Shown here: positions 43,162 through 54,550 of the stretch, one piece after another
Layout of the letters: each line of letters begins with the position of its first letter
How positions within the stretch are numbered: position 1 is the stretch's first letter
Source: Metallyticus violacea
Taxonomy: Eukaryota; Arthropoda; Insecta; Mantodea; Metallyticidae
Length of the DNA: 64,000 bases
Assembly: GCA_030762175.1 (NCBI GenBank)
Contig: CM060842.1
Span: forward strand, 68,267,001 to 68,331,000
Direction: 5' to 3'
The notes under the pieces: model-generated
What the model saw: only the letters and a program-made list of their open reading frames with translations
Database searches by the model: none
What the model was told of the DNA's origin: nothing
Made by a program: the position numbers and the translations under genes

Positions 43162-44739
43162 CAGTATGGAATAGGCAAATTTAAAGAGCATATTCGGTTT
43201 CTACATATCAAAATGAACAAGAAGCAGCATTATTGTCCCGGAAGTAAAACCCACCATTTTAGGCGGTTGTACACATTTAATTGCTTTTAGCTTTCCGGTA
43301 GTGAAAAAGCATAAAGCTGGAACTTCTAGGATTATTTGTTCATAATTATTCGTGGGAACTGGTTTCACAACAAAATATACTTTTGCCTTAATCTTTGCAA
43401 GTGTGAAGACAGAAAATTATAATTGTCAACCACAGTCCACCCAGTGATTTAAACTTTGACATTTTTGGTAATAATACTTATTATTAGAATTTCGGTGGCA
43501 TATAAATAGGCGATAGCTGTTTCTTTTATTAAAAAAAGTAGCCCCAAAGGTTCTCGGTTTGTATTCAATCATACCATCCCTTCATTATGCCGAAGCATTT
43601 GTAGAAGAAATAAAATAGTAGAGTCAATTTCGTGACATGCACATCCAGGAATCGATCTCGCGAAATAGACAAGCCGCCCTTATTATGAGCCCTGTTTTCA
43701 CAACGGCTCATGTGATTATAATTTGTTCTACTCCAAATAAAGTGAACACACTTGGCTAGACTTAATTAAAGATGTCATCATAGCATTTTGTATCAGATGG
43801 TGTTTCTGGCAGAGGAAGGCAGGCTATAAATACATCACAAGCATCTTTGCTTCTTAGAAGATTCATAAGTGAAGGCATAAAGCCGGAGGTTTCTTCGCAG
43901 TAGCTCAAGTGGGTAAATCACACGTAAAACCAAGATGTCTATAGGCATTGCTTTTTATCGATATTTTCGTATGGATCACGTTCACGTAAAGCGTTCTGTA
44001 GAGATGGGAAGGGATAACGTACATTACCATATGCTATCCCAGCCTTAGCCTGAAAAATTCAAATCAGGATAAAACGAAGTTTTTGTTTGAAGGCATCAGC
44101 GCACGTACGTTCTTTGTGCGGAATGCAATTTCGTTCTGCTGAACCGCGGGAAAAGCATTCAAAAACATATAGAACGAAGCGATAAATAAGTAAAAGGCAA
44201 GAGAAATAAGAGACGAAAAATGCAAAAAGCTAAAAAAGCTAGCGAAGAAAAATGAGAACATTTAAGTGCCAACTTTTCACAGTTTGAACACATGTGACTG
44301 CTAATTAAGATCCTTTTTTGTTTACTTCTTTTCTTAGTCTCTTAGTACGGGAACAGCAACAACAGTTTTTAGTTTCTATACCGCCAATACATTATACTTT
44401 CCATTTAATTCCTCTGAAAGCTACAACGGTTTTATATCGTCAGTTTACACGAATGTTTTGTCTTTTCGAGTGGAAAACATTTTTATAATAAAGGAATATA
44501 TAGTTTACCTCTTCTTCTCATTTCTGCCAAATGTTTATACAGTTATCGCTGTATGTCAAATGTAAAGTATTTTCTCTTCCACAAGAGATTTATAGAGCTA
44601 TTACTTTTCAACTATTGTGTGGGATAGTGCAGAATATAGCACGACATTTTACAGTTAATACCAACTTAAAATTATCTATTTAGAAATATACTGAAGAATT
44701 AATGTTACATATTAAAATTAAAAATACTATAATGATGAT
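43162..44739. other. Unassigned DNA
   Basis: No recognised gene. A B-box-like GAGATCGATTCCTGG (minus strand, about 43645) lacks a partner A box. Confidence 0.4.
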
Positions 44740-44970
44740 TCTTCTCATTGGCACTGCAGCCGTCGTGAGCCTGCTGCAACGACTTCTGCTTCCTCTATCT
44801 CCGTCCTATGACTTCATTGATACAGGGCAGTATTGCAGGGGGGCATCTGATCAGCATGCTGGCACTCCACCGGTTCCTAAAGCAGAAACTTCCTAAACAA
44901 TATCGGCAATAGGAATCGAACTCGGACCTTCAGTCCAGCAGTCGGCAACGCTAAACCCTAGATTAGGAGG
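44740..44970 (-). repeat. Possible tRNA-derived SINE, other family
   Basis: On the minus strand GGGTTTAGCGTTGCCGACTG resembles an A-box region. It is followed 18 bases later by GGTCCGAGTTCGATTCC, a good B box. The GC-richer body continues to about 44740. There is no tail or target duplication to confirm it. Confidence 0.4.
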
Positions 44971-47422
44971 GGTTCATTAATGATACTTAATAGAGTGTAA
45001 TTGTAAAGAATAATAACAATTAGATTTAGCTAAAGAATGTTATATGCAATGGAATAACCCATAGATATCTTATTAGGATCAATTTGTCTGCGAACCATGT
45101 TGACATTAGTGGGGGCAAACTAATTATGTCATAGGCATATCTTTATTTTGGAAAGTTATTTGCCAGAGGATCGATCACTCAACTATTTTCAATAATTTCG
45201 ATGAAACGAATAATAGGTACATTTCTTTTTATGAAATTTTAGCAAAGGATAACATTTCAGTTATAACAGTAGCATAAAAACCGTATTAACTAATTTCCTT
45301 AGAATAAATAATATATTTATATTTATCTTTATTAAGAAACTAAAACAATTATACGTTATTTATTAACAATCTGGTTATACTGTATATTAAAATAAAGTAA
45401 CTTATAAAAACTTAAGTAAGAATAATTAACTTCAGAACATATCTGTGTTTAATATTAAACTCTTTTGACTTGGGAAAAACTTGAAAATTGATCTATTAAC
45501 GGAATTGCATTTTATTGTACCTGATATTTTATATTCATTTCAATACTCATAAAATGTTTGTAGGAAATAACTGTGAATTAAGAAACATTAAAAAATAAAG
45601 GCTTTTGAAAGTAGCTCGGAGAATTCAGAAACGTTGGGCAGTATTATGTTTTATTTCGCCAAGGGGACCGACCTGAGAAAACCAATAATTCATAATTCTT
45701 GAATAATAATTTACTTAATTTTTTTACAATATATTTATGTTACATAATAAAATAAGCAATTTCAGGCAAATCCAAAGCAACACTTTCTGAGAAAATACTT
45801 ATTTTGTGATTTTTGTGCGCTCTACTAGAATTCTTCTTGTGGTGCAGTTTGGAAAAATGCAGATTTATGTTCAAATCATTTGAAGAGACAAAATATATGC
45901 AGAATTTTTATTTGAATAAAGTTTACTTTTAGAAAAAATAATTCCCATTCTTACTTTGATGTAATTTAAAATGTAAATGGACTATTACACAAGTAAATAT
46001 ATTTTTTTAAATGTAAATATTTTAGCTGTTACTTTTATTTATGCATGTCTCAAAAGGTCCTGAAAATTTGGAGTTGATGTAAAAATGAGCACAATAAGCA
46101 ATTTAAATCTCTGTATGTCCAATAAAAAGCAATTTTAGAAAAATAAAATTTTAATATTTAAGATTATGAACTTCATCGTGTGCAGGGCCATATAAACGTT
46201 CCCCTGATAGGCCTTTAAGTGAAAATATGACAAAATAATTTCGATATAGAAAAAAAAACGTACTTAATTAATATGAATTAGAGCTCCTTTCCCTTAAGAC
46301 CAAACAATCATTTCAAACATTAACATATGCACCGATTTTCTTTTTTTTTTTCTGTTAACATTATACCCATACACCTTGGTTACTTTCAGTACTTCATTTA
46401 CTTCATTTATAATAACACCATTGTCCTTAATAGTGCATTTGGTAAGAACAGAATTTTCTTAAATTTTGAGTTTAAAATGTATTGGAGTCAGTTTGATTAT
46501 ATAAACTTTCAGAAATTAGAATATATGCTTACGCTTAATGTTTTCTTTTTCTTGCCATGTGAAATGGCGCGTTTGGTTTATATGAATGAAGAGAGAACTT
46601 TCTGCATTCAACTGTGCATAAGCTGCTTACAACTCCGTTATCAGCAGGGCTGAGACATTGGAGCCGATGAGTTAGTATTGATGAGTTTCATGGTTCAACG
46701 TTTACAGAATAAGCATCAGAACAAAGGAGTATGACGGAGGACAAACTCCACCTGTTTGAGGTACAGTCTGCAGAAGAAAATCATTGGCATATCCGTGCTA
46801 AACAATATCTATCTTTTTGGGTCTAATAAAACATGTTTACCTTCTTTAAAAAGTGAATATAAAGGTAATTTTTGCATTTGTTGCATCTGTGTATCTATCT
46901 GTTCTTTGTTTGTTACAAAAATAATATTAATTTTCATATTTTCAAACACAAATAGCTCTTCAAAAAGTATGACTTTATGTGCAGAAAAACAGAGATTAAC
47001 TAAAACACCGGGTTCATATACCAAATATGACACACTATTTTTTCTACATCTAAATTATCAAAATATATTTATTTAACGTAATTAAACTATCTTGCAGAGT
47101 ACATTGCACTCAATATTTTTCAATAATACTTTTTTTCATTTTCGCAGATATTTTCCCTATTTCATCTCACATATGGATTACAGTATTTATTATTGAAATT
47201 CCTTCAATCAGTTTTATTCCGGTTATATTTGTTTCTTGCTTCAAGAAGATCTATCTGGAAGTTACTAATAAGAGCGGCATAGTTGCTATCAAACATCTGG
47301 ATCACCTTTAACTCAATCTTGTAGCTAGAATACTCCCCCTCGCGTTAAAACAGTTATGAGGGTGTAATACCAATAAAAATTCGATCTCCCCCGTTTTGCT
47401 CTTAGAAGTGTACTGGAAGGAA
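44971..47422. other. Unassigned, strongly AT-rich DNA
   Basis: Frames at 46327-46653 and 46756-47076 (106-108 codons) are rich in Phe, Ile, Asn and Lys as expected of AT-rich noncoding DNA. No motif is recognised. Confidence 0.45.
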
Positions 47423-47435
47423 CCCCCCCCCCCCC
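47423..47435. repeat. Poly-C run
   Basis: Thirteen consecutive C residues in otherwise AT-rich surroundings. Confidence 0.95.
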
Positions 47436-50400
47436 AGGATATGGCCATAGAAAGGTAACTTTACAACACGGGAGAGCAGTGGTTTACAATTACATGATTT
47501 TTAAATAATAATTGTAAATACAAAAAAAAAAAAAATAACAAATAAATTTGATCTTGAAAATAATATGGTTACTTAAAGCGTTAATGAGCAAAATATACAC
47601 GTTTTCAATAAAAGACAATAAAAAGAATAAAAGATTTGACAAAATATTGCAAGAACACGAACCTTTATAATAATCTCCGGTTTTAAACAAAAGATAAGAG
47701 TTTGAAGGCTGCCGAAAATGACAATTAAATTTTATTAACTTGCTTGCAAATCCAAGTTCTATACTCAAGAGCTTTACAATAAGCAACTTTACGCCAATAT
47801 AGTCAAACACATTGCTACATTACATTAAAATTTGGAAATATATGGTACAAGGGCTTACCCTTTGTAGAAGCCCCCGGGCCTAACAAAGTTGAAGAGAAGG
47901 CCAAAAAAAAATTGTAACCCTCACCTCTCTTGGAGACGATTTTCCATGTGGAAGAAAGGCGAACTTGCCTGCTTTCAGAAATATCACACTATAACATGCT
48001 AGACTTCGATAGGTGAGGAGTTTAACTGACGAATCATTCTGACGTGGCCAGGCGAACAGGATAAGGAAAAGAAGAGGAGAAGAAATCGGGTAAAAAGGAA
48101 GTACGGAAAAAATGGAAAACACAGGAATAAAAGGAAAGTTTGAATATTGTAACACAAGCTAGAGCCTTTACAAACATTTGATAATTACCAAACCGTCATT
48201 AACCGGAAATCGACCCCAATTTCCTAGCAATCTAATGGCAAGCATGGGCTAGACAAGTGATAAATGTGTCAGGTTTTCGCGTGTTTTTTCACTTATATTA
48301 ATACTGCAGGATGCTCCATTAGCAACAATGACAAATAATTATGTTCTATACCTGAAGGTCATAATGAATCTAAAATATTTAAAAATATTTAATTGGATCT
48401 ACTGATATTTAGTACAATAGTTGATCATGCAAGGGATTTCATTATTATGAATTTATTGAATACGGTCAATTATTCCTGAATCTATATTTAATAATGCCGT
48501 TTAAAGAGAATATTTCAAAACCTAAATACTTTTTTTCAGTTAAATGACAAATGTTAAAAATTCTGTTCAGATTATCACTTCACACGAAAGAAGATACGGT
48601 TCATCAATCTTGTGAATCAATATCTTCAGCAATCTTATTAATCACATGAGTAATTTCATGAATTTAAATCTATATATTGTATTTTTCTCTTGATATTCCA
48701 GGTATTTCTATAAAACTCTTTGACTTTAGTATTTATTTGTTTCTTAATTGGTGTATTTTAAGAGGTAAATGCACAGACATCTTTTATACGATACAATGTG
48801 TGCATTTGATTTACAACTCCTCTTATTATGAAAATAAAGGATCATCGAGAAGTCGCTCCGCAGTCATTGTGTACCCGAGATTTCACTAGAGAACTGCATT
48901 CGGGTGGCAGCACTGACCGCACGCCAAGCATACAGTCATTGTGTTCACTTAACTACCAAGGAAGCACACACCCTAAAGTCCAAACCTCAGTAATGGTTGG
49001 CGAATAACCCGCTAAAACCCGGTTTCGTAGCAAAGAAGGAATGTCAGAAATGTAGGAGAGCGAACTTTGCTCTGTGCGGTGCACATAATCCGAGTGCGGA
49101 GGAACTTGTCGAAGACCTGTTGTTTCAAGAAAGCGCGCATATGTATATTTATTTTCACAGTTATGTTCAACTGTTTCCTCGGAGGGTATTTTGGGTAGAA
49201 GGTAGTTGAAGGGGGTTTAAGTAAGCAATTGTTAGTTAGTGAGCATCTCCGGCTTCGTATCAAAGCCAAGTTGTACCGCATTTGTATACTGAAGCAGTGG
49301 GAAGAAAGAAAAAGAGAATATGTTGACTTCATCATTTAATATCACTGTTAACGTAAATAACTGGGTTCGTTGCTGATTCCAAAGGTTCTAGATAGAATGA
49401 GAAGATGACTCAACTCTGGAAGACCAAAAAGGACGCACCAGGTGTGGTTACGGCTTGTTCACCGTTCTTCCTTCTTTCCTCTACGTATATTGGAAGACAC
49501 ATGAACCTACAGGTGGGGCGTATACCGCTGATGGTTAACAGAGGCCAACTCCGAAAAATAATCTGAGAGTCGAATATCAGGCTGTTCAAGTGGGATTTGC
49601 ACTGTAATTGAGAGAATTCTAAGACACGGTAATATCCACCAAAAAGAAAGTGTTTTTACCTGACTATTAGACTGTTTATGATTACACTTTCGCGCCCATA
49701 TAAAACCGGAGACATAAAGGGAACGTTACTTAATTATCGCTCTCTACGACTGGATAACTGGTGTGTCCACAAGAATATGTCTTGGAGGACTGTTCAGGCT
49801 GCATACGATGCTACTAAAGATAATGGAAATGATCAGTTACGTCCAAGACAACAGCAGCATTCTCACTTCCAGAGATTGATTAGAACATTGTGATAAACTT
49901 TCTCCTCTTCTGCGATTGACTATATTTCCGAATCTGAACCGATTGGCGCCATAGTTAATGGGATAGGCATGCAAAGGAGAGAAAAAAAAACCCGAAATCT
50001 GAAGGGGAAAACGACCGAAAAGTGTGGGAAAGTTTATAGAGACGATTATGTCTCAACCATGCCACTATGGTTCAAGTACAACAGTTAGTAGACCGGATAC
50101 ACAAAGGAAAATAAACGCTTTTACATTTATTTAAAAATAAAGATTTACTTTAGCTTACCCTACTCCATTAATTAAATTTCATTTCTTACCGCTATAAATT
50201 GTTATAATGCTTATTATAATGGATGTTGTTGGTTTTTTTTTCCGCAGGACCGCTCCACCCGTAATGGCCGGTCGGTCAGTTCATGTGGTTCCGCTGTGAA
50301 CGGAAGTCAGAAAGTCCATATCCATGATTATCGCATATATTATTACTAACACTAAACACTTAAAAGGTCCATTTGTTCACCATTATCAAGCAAAAATATG

Positions 50401-50574
50401 CTGGAACACATTTCTGGCATCGATTCTACAGTTTTCTCTGAGAAATTGGAGAAATTACTTCAGAATGTTGTATTCAGTTCATCGAATGTATGTAAATTAG
50501 TCACTTTATCCTTTAATGCCCCTCAGAGATAAAAAGCGTTGGGCGTGGGAACCAAGGGAGCAAAATTTTTACAT
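47436..50574. other. Unassigned DNA
   Basis: Frames at 47490-47810, 47880-48155, 49012-49335 and 49678-49893 are unrecognised. The stretch 48850-49920 is less AT-rich than its surroundings and may hold an unidentified old element. Confidence 0.4.
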
Positions 50575-50665
50575 CCCTATAAACCTTTTGACCTTATTCG
50601 GGTTTGAATCTAGCGAAGTTTGGGGCCAGAGGAGAGCGCGTAACCTTTAGACCACCGAGGGCGAC
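50575..50665 (-). repeat. tRNA-like SINE remnant
   Basis: On the minus strand GTGGTCTAAAGGTTACGCGC (A box) is followed about 30 bases later by GATTCAAACCCGAA (B box). Spacing is right for a tRNA-type promoter. Flanks show no target duplication. Confidence 0.4.
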
Positions 50666-50762
50666 TCAAATCAATATAATTTAATAATGGTAAAAAATTA
50701 AATACAAATATTTAAATTAACGTTTTAGATTTTTCGTTAACTACATTGGTCAGACTAAGTTA

Positions 50763-50785
50763 AAAAAAAAAAAAAAAAAAAAAAG
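50763..50785 (+). repeat. Poly-A run
   Basis: Twenty-three consecutive A residues, possibly the tail of a retroposed sequence. No donor was recognised upstream. Confidence 0.95.
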
Positions 50786-50989
50786 TAAATAAAATGTATG
50801 ACGTGAATGGATAATAAAAACAATGATATATTAATTATAAGAATACGCACGGTTACTGCTATCAGTTCTGAACGGCAAATTGCAGCATTTTTCATTTTTG
50901 TCAAAACCGAAAATAAGAAACGTTAAACGTTTACATTTGCAATTGCGGAACGGCTATACCCCATCAACTAACAGTTGTACATATTAGGA

Positions 50990-51300
50990 CTACGCGTTGT
51001 GTGGCAGACTAGTTTTGGTTTGTGGATAAAGGATCGGGCCGCAAGAGGTTGCAGAGGGTGGGGTAAACAAGGTGATAAATTTTGGTCCACGGCAAGCGGG
51101 CCGGAGGTAGGGGAAACCAGGGCTCCTAACGCCCTGCAGTGTCTCTGTAAACATACAACAAGCAAGAGCGGGGAGTAGGCGCTCACATATTATTTGTTTC
51201 CGGCGAGGCGCCCCTCTCCCCGGGCCCTTCTGTTGCCAAGGCCCTCTCATGTAGGTTAGTAGTCAGCTGTCTTCTGGGTTTGTCTTGCTCTGCAAATTGG
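50990..51300. other. GC-richer block of unknown identity
   Basis: Composition rises sharply here, with open frames of 67-86 codons in three frames on both strands. That is expected from low stop-codon frequency in GC-rich DNA and not from coding. No motif is recognised. Confidence 0.4.
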
Positions 51301-52189
51301 GCTGTGGAGACATCTCGGGAAATGTGGGAGACCAGAATATCTCGACGACGTTAACAGAACAACACTTTACTAGTCTACTGATATGCCCCTCCTTTCAGAA
51401 GTACATTTTGTCCTTCAAACCATTTCGCAGAGTGCGAACCTCAAGCGGCCGTATGTATTTGTACCTATTACTCTTCAGTTACAGTAGGTTTTATGTAAGG
51501 ATTCTTTTTCACAAATAGAGAACATCAAAAACACAAAGAAACATTTCATGATTTATATGACGTGAAATTTATTACCTGTCAGCCCTATAATTATATAAAT
51601 TATAATTAACACATTAATTAATTTTATCTATTTTAATCATGATTGTAGAGTCATTTTTACTTTCTGCACATGCTATTGAACTGTTGTGCTTGATGTTATT
51701 TTCTTGCCAGAGTAGAAAAGCACCCCAGCTATTAAAAAGTTGACCTGGAAATTTGGGACAGGGAGGCCTGTTGCCTATTGTAAACAATACTCATATATGA
51801 AGCAAGCGAACCTCTATTACTTAGAGAATTCTAAAGCAGGTTCCTTGAAAAAAAGATGTTTGTTTCGTATACAGTAAGAGAGCTGTGTTTTTGTTGTGGT
51901 AGGGCAGGAAAGATGTAATAAACATATGCCAGCAACGGAAGTGAAGAGACAAGGTAATAACCTCTCGATGCCTGAGCGAACTGTACATGTGCGTGACATG
52001 CTGATAGTCACGTAGACATGATAGCCAACACGAGAGATGAGAAGGGCATTGTGCGAGCTCAGTATCCAATAGATATTCTTAGATGAGAAAGAATGTTCGA
52101 GATCCTTCTAAAATAATATTTTGAAAAATAAAACTGACGAACAGCCATGTTTATTTAAGCTTGTGATTTTGCACCCATCTTGAGTCTCA

Positions 52190-52375
52190 GGGTTCAGTTC
52201 TTAGGCTCAGTTGTTGCATCAGTTCTGAGTTATCATCAGTTCATTAGTTCTCAGTTCGGGGGGAGTATTCAGATCAGTTGTTAGCTGTGGGTCAGCACAA
52301 TCACTCAGTCGTGTATCAGTTCTTAGCAAGTTTAGCATTGTATCAGCTATTGCGTCAGTTACACAAGAGAGTTAT
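52190..52375 (+). repeat. Dispersed TCAGTT-rich segment
   Basis: The hexamer TCAGTT, or one-base variants, recurs about ten times in 185 bp at irregular spacing, for example GGCTCAGTTGTTGCATCAGT. It ends just before the LINE remains. It could be part of an LTR or LINE 5' region, but no boundary or second copy was found. Confidence 0.5.
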
Positions 52376-52833
52376 CAACCAGAGTTTTACTAAGAGTGTT
52401 ATTATTCAGTCGTAACGGATTTATTAAATTTCGGAGTTATCAAAGTGCGTCAAGGCATCAGTATATGATCATCATTGTGCAAAAGTGGCACATCTAGCAG
52501 TTTAACTCTCCAAGGAGTAATCGTACCTCTTTAAGTGGATTTATGCTTGGAGTGTAAACCACGGGTCCCATTTCTCCGCTGAGAAGACCGTCTGCATGAA
52601 TTTCTGGCGCCTTAAGGAGTATCCTCCACCACCTCTCCATTTTGGCCCAGACGCTCTTGCTTTGGCAGACGAGGTTCGGTTCCTTGGCTTGGTGTTTGGC
52701 TTGGAAATTATGCTGGTCATAGCATATAGCACAACTCAAAGGTAAGTGTGAACGTGCTCTTTGTATTTTACGCGTTTTAAGTGGGACATCCTGGGGAGCT
52801 GACCGGACGGTTCTTTTACGTATCTACCGTTCT

Positions 52834-53274
52834 TTGATCCGGTCCAAACTAAATTATGCCTCTGTAGTTTATGGCTCTGTGCGACCTTCAGTTCTTCGTC
52901 GCCTGAACCACATTCGTCAACGGGGTATCCATGTCGCCATTGGAGCATTCCCAACTAGTACTGTGTCCAGCCTAAGTGCGGAGTCTGGAGAACCTCCATT
53001 GTTTTATCATAGGGATCTTTCACTTGGTGCTTATGGTTGCCGATTAGCTGCTAAACCTCGACATCCCACGAATGGGCCATTTTGGAATGTGTCTCTTGCT
53101 CCATTTTATGCTGTTCATTCTTTTACTCCTAGGCCTCCCGGGTTTCGTTTTCGGGAGTTGTTAATGACTTTGGACTCGGAGTTACCTGCTTTTTCTCTTA
53201 ACCGGGGAAACTTCTTCTTCCCCTTGACTTTTAGCAGATGCCCTCGTTCATCTTGGGCTTACGTCCTGTCCTAA
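52834..53274 (+). pseudogene. I-clade LINE ORF2: post-RT region
   Basis: The 146-codon frame contains R-S-K-L-N-Y-A-S-V-V-Y-G-S, V-L-R-R-L-N-H-I-R-Q-R-G-I, A-I-G-A-F-P-T-S-T-V and E-S-G-E-P-P-L at the spacing seen in I-clade ORF2 between the reverse transcriptase and RNase H. The reading frame actually enters from upstream at about 52742, so the first Met is not a start. A frameshift near 53250 passes the reading to the RNase H frame. Confidence 0.8.
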
Positions 53275-53714
53275 GTCTTTGGCCGCAGCACCTATTATTC
53301 GTCGTCATTTTAGAGAGATCGTCGTCTACCTTTGCTAGATACAATTTTATTTATACTGACGGCTGGAAATCTGACACAGGTGTTGGATGTGCCTGTGTTT
53401 TTAATGGAGGTAGTTTTACATTTGGTCTTAACGTTGCGACATTTACTTTTATGGCGGAGCTTTATGCTATTTATCGGGCGATTTTATTTGTTTCTGAACA
53501 TCAGCTGGGGGACAGTGTTATTTGTTCCGATTCTCTGAGTGCCCTTTTATCTTTTAAACACCTGTACAACTACCACCCTCTTGTACAGAAGATCCAAGAT
53601 GCAGTGTTTACGCTTCTTGGTGCTGGCGTCAGGGTGACACGGCTATGGGTACCTGGACATGTGGTACTTTCGGGCAATGAGGTCGCAGATATCGCAGTTA
53701 ATTTCACCTTTTAG
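53238..53714 (+). pseudogene. I-clade LINE ORF2: RNase H domain
   Basis: The 158-codon frame holds a full RNase H. It shows Y-T-D-G-W-K-S-D-T-G-V-G-C (first Asp, about 53355), M-A-E-L-Y-A-I (Glu, about 53451), I-C-S-D-S-L-S-A-L (second Asp, about 53520) and W-V-P-G-H-V-V-L-S-G-N-E-V-A-D (last His and Asp, about 53645-53690). All four catalytic carboxylates are kept. The usual T-D-G-S is T-D-G-W here. In the family it degrades RNA in the RNA-DNA hybrid made during retrotransposition. It is preserved better than the rest, but the frame is severed from the RT upstream and the tail downstream. Confidence 0.9.
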
Positions 53715-54150
53715 ACCCTGCTGAATATGAGCAACGTTTTTACTCTGGGATTTTAAACATTCTTTAATTCGAGGCGTTCTCTCGTGCCGGCGTGAGGAAT
53801 GGAGTTTACTCCAAGATAATAATCTTCGACAATGTAAATCAGCCCCTTTTAATTGGTCATATTCTTCTCGCGCAATCCGTCGCGAAGAAGTAATTTTTGC
53901 ACGTTTACGAATTGAGCATTGCCATTTTAGTCAACGTCACCTTTTTATAGGGGATAAGCTCCAATTGTCCCAATTGTGACCACCCCTATACAGGGCGTCA
54001 CATTTTACTTGAATACCATCATCTAGAGGCTTTTAGACTTTGCCTAGGTTTGCCCTTTTCTATTGTGGAAGTACTTGCAGATGATATGGTTGCTGTTGAG
54101 GGGGTGCTTCGTTTTATCCATGTTTGTGGTTTTTGGAGCAAGGTGTGATT
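53715..54150 (+). pseudogene. I-clade LINE ORF2: C-terminal Cys/His tail
   Basis: Frames continue with W-S-Y-S-S-R-A-I-R-R-E-E-V-I-F-A-R-L-R-I at 53854-53915. A further frameshift leads to C-P-N-C-D-H-P-Y-T-G-R-H-I-L-L-E-Y at about 53966-54017. This is the R-R-E-E-V-x-L-x-R-L-R-I-G-H-T and C-x-x-C ... H-I-L-L-E-C ending of I-clade ORF2; the final Cys is Tyr here. Two or more frameshifts separate it from RNase H. Confidence 0.75.
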
Positions 54151-54176
54151 TTATATCATTTTATTTATGACGGTAT

Positions 54177-54418
54177 TTTAGACTGTTTTAGGACTGTTGT
54201 GCTTTCCACTCTTGTTGATGCGTTTTAGTACCAGTCTTTTGTTTATTGTTGACAATTTTATCCTTGTTATTTGTTTTGGGTTTTTTATTGTTACAATTTT
54301 AGACCATTATAGGACTGTTGTGTTTTCAGTACTTGCAGCTGTGTTTTAGTAGCCGTCTTTTGTTTGTTGTTGCCCATATTACCCTGGTTATTTGTTTAGG
54401 GGCTTTCATTATTATTGC
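54177..54418 (+). repeat. 121-bp tandem duplication in the LINE 3' UTR
   Basis: Unit 1 (54177-54297) and unit 2 (54298-54418) share TAGGACTGTTGTG, GTTTTAGTA, GTCTTTTGTTT and GGTTATTTGTTT/TTGTTATTTGTTT at a constant offset of 121 bases. The two differ at many positions. It may be a family feature of the 3' UTR or specific to this copy. Confidence 0.8.
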
Positions 54419-54550
54419 TCTATATGCTTATGCTCTTTTCCTACACTGGATTTTAGTGAGTTATTTTGTTCTTGGAGCAGTTTTTAGTGTGTTTGGGCGC
54501 TAATGATCTTCGCTGTTTTGCGCCCTTTAAACAATAATCATCATCATCTT

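Larger units (their letters stand above)
52510..54550 (+). mobile_element. I-clade LINE, 5'-truncated, with RNase H domain
   Basis: The remaining part runs from the RT palm end to the 3' tail. In order it shows WSVNHGSHFSAEKTVCMNFW at about 52550, E-V-R-F-L-G-L-V-F at about 52668, K-C-E-R-A-L-C-I-L-R-V-L-S-G-T-S-W-G-A-D-R at 52742-52805, and R-S-K-L-N-Y-A-S-V-V-Y-G-S at about 52837. An RNase H domain, a Cys/His tail and a 3' UTR follow, ending GGGCGCTAATGATCTTCGCT ... GCGCCC and then AACAATAATCATCATCATC. That 3' end is typical of I/Nimb-like arthropod LINEs. At least four frameshifts are needed, so it is dead. The 5' end merges into unrelated DNA near 52500. Confidence 0.85.

Noticed and set aside
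43630..43680. tRNA-like SINE on the minus strand
   Set aside because: Only a B-box-like word is present; no A box at the right distance.
50975..51250. Genes in the GC-rich block from three overlapping frames
   Set aside because: Frames overlap on both strands and reflect few stop codons in GC-rich DNA; no motif is present.
51700..52495. Solo LTR ending near 52495
   Set aside because: A polyadenylation-like AATAAAA and a TCAGTT-rich region are suggestive, but no TG...CA ends, target duplication or second copy could be found.
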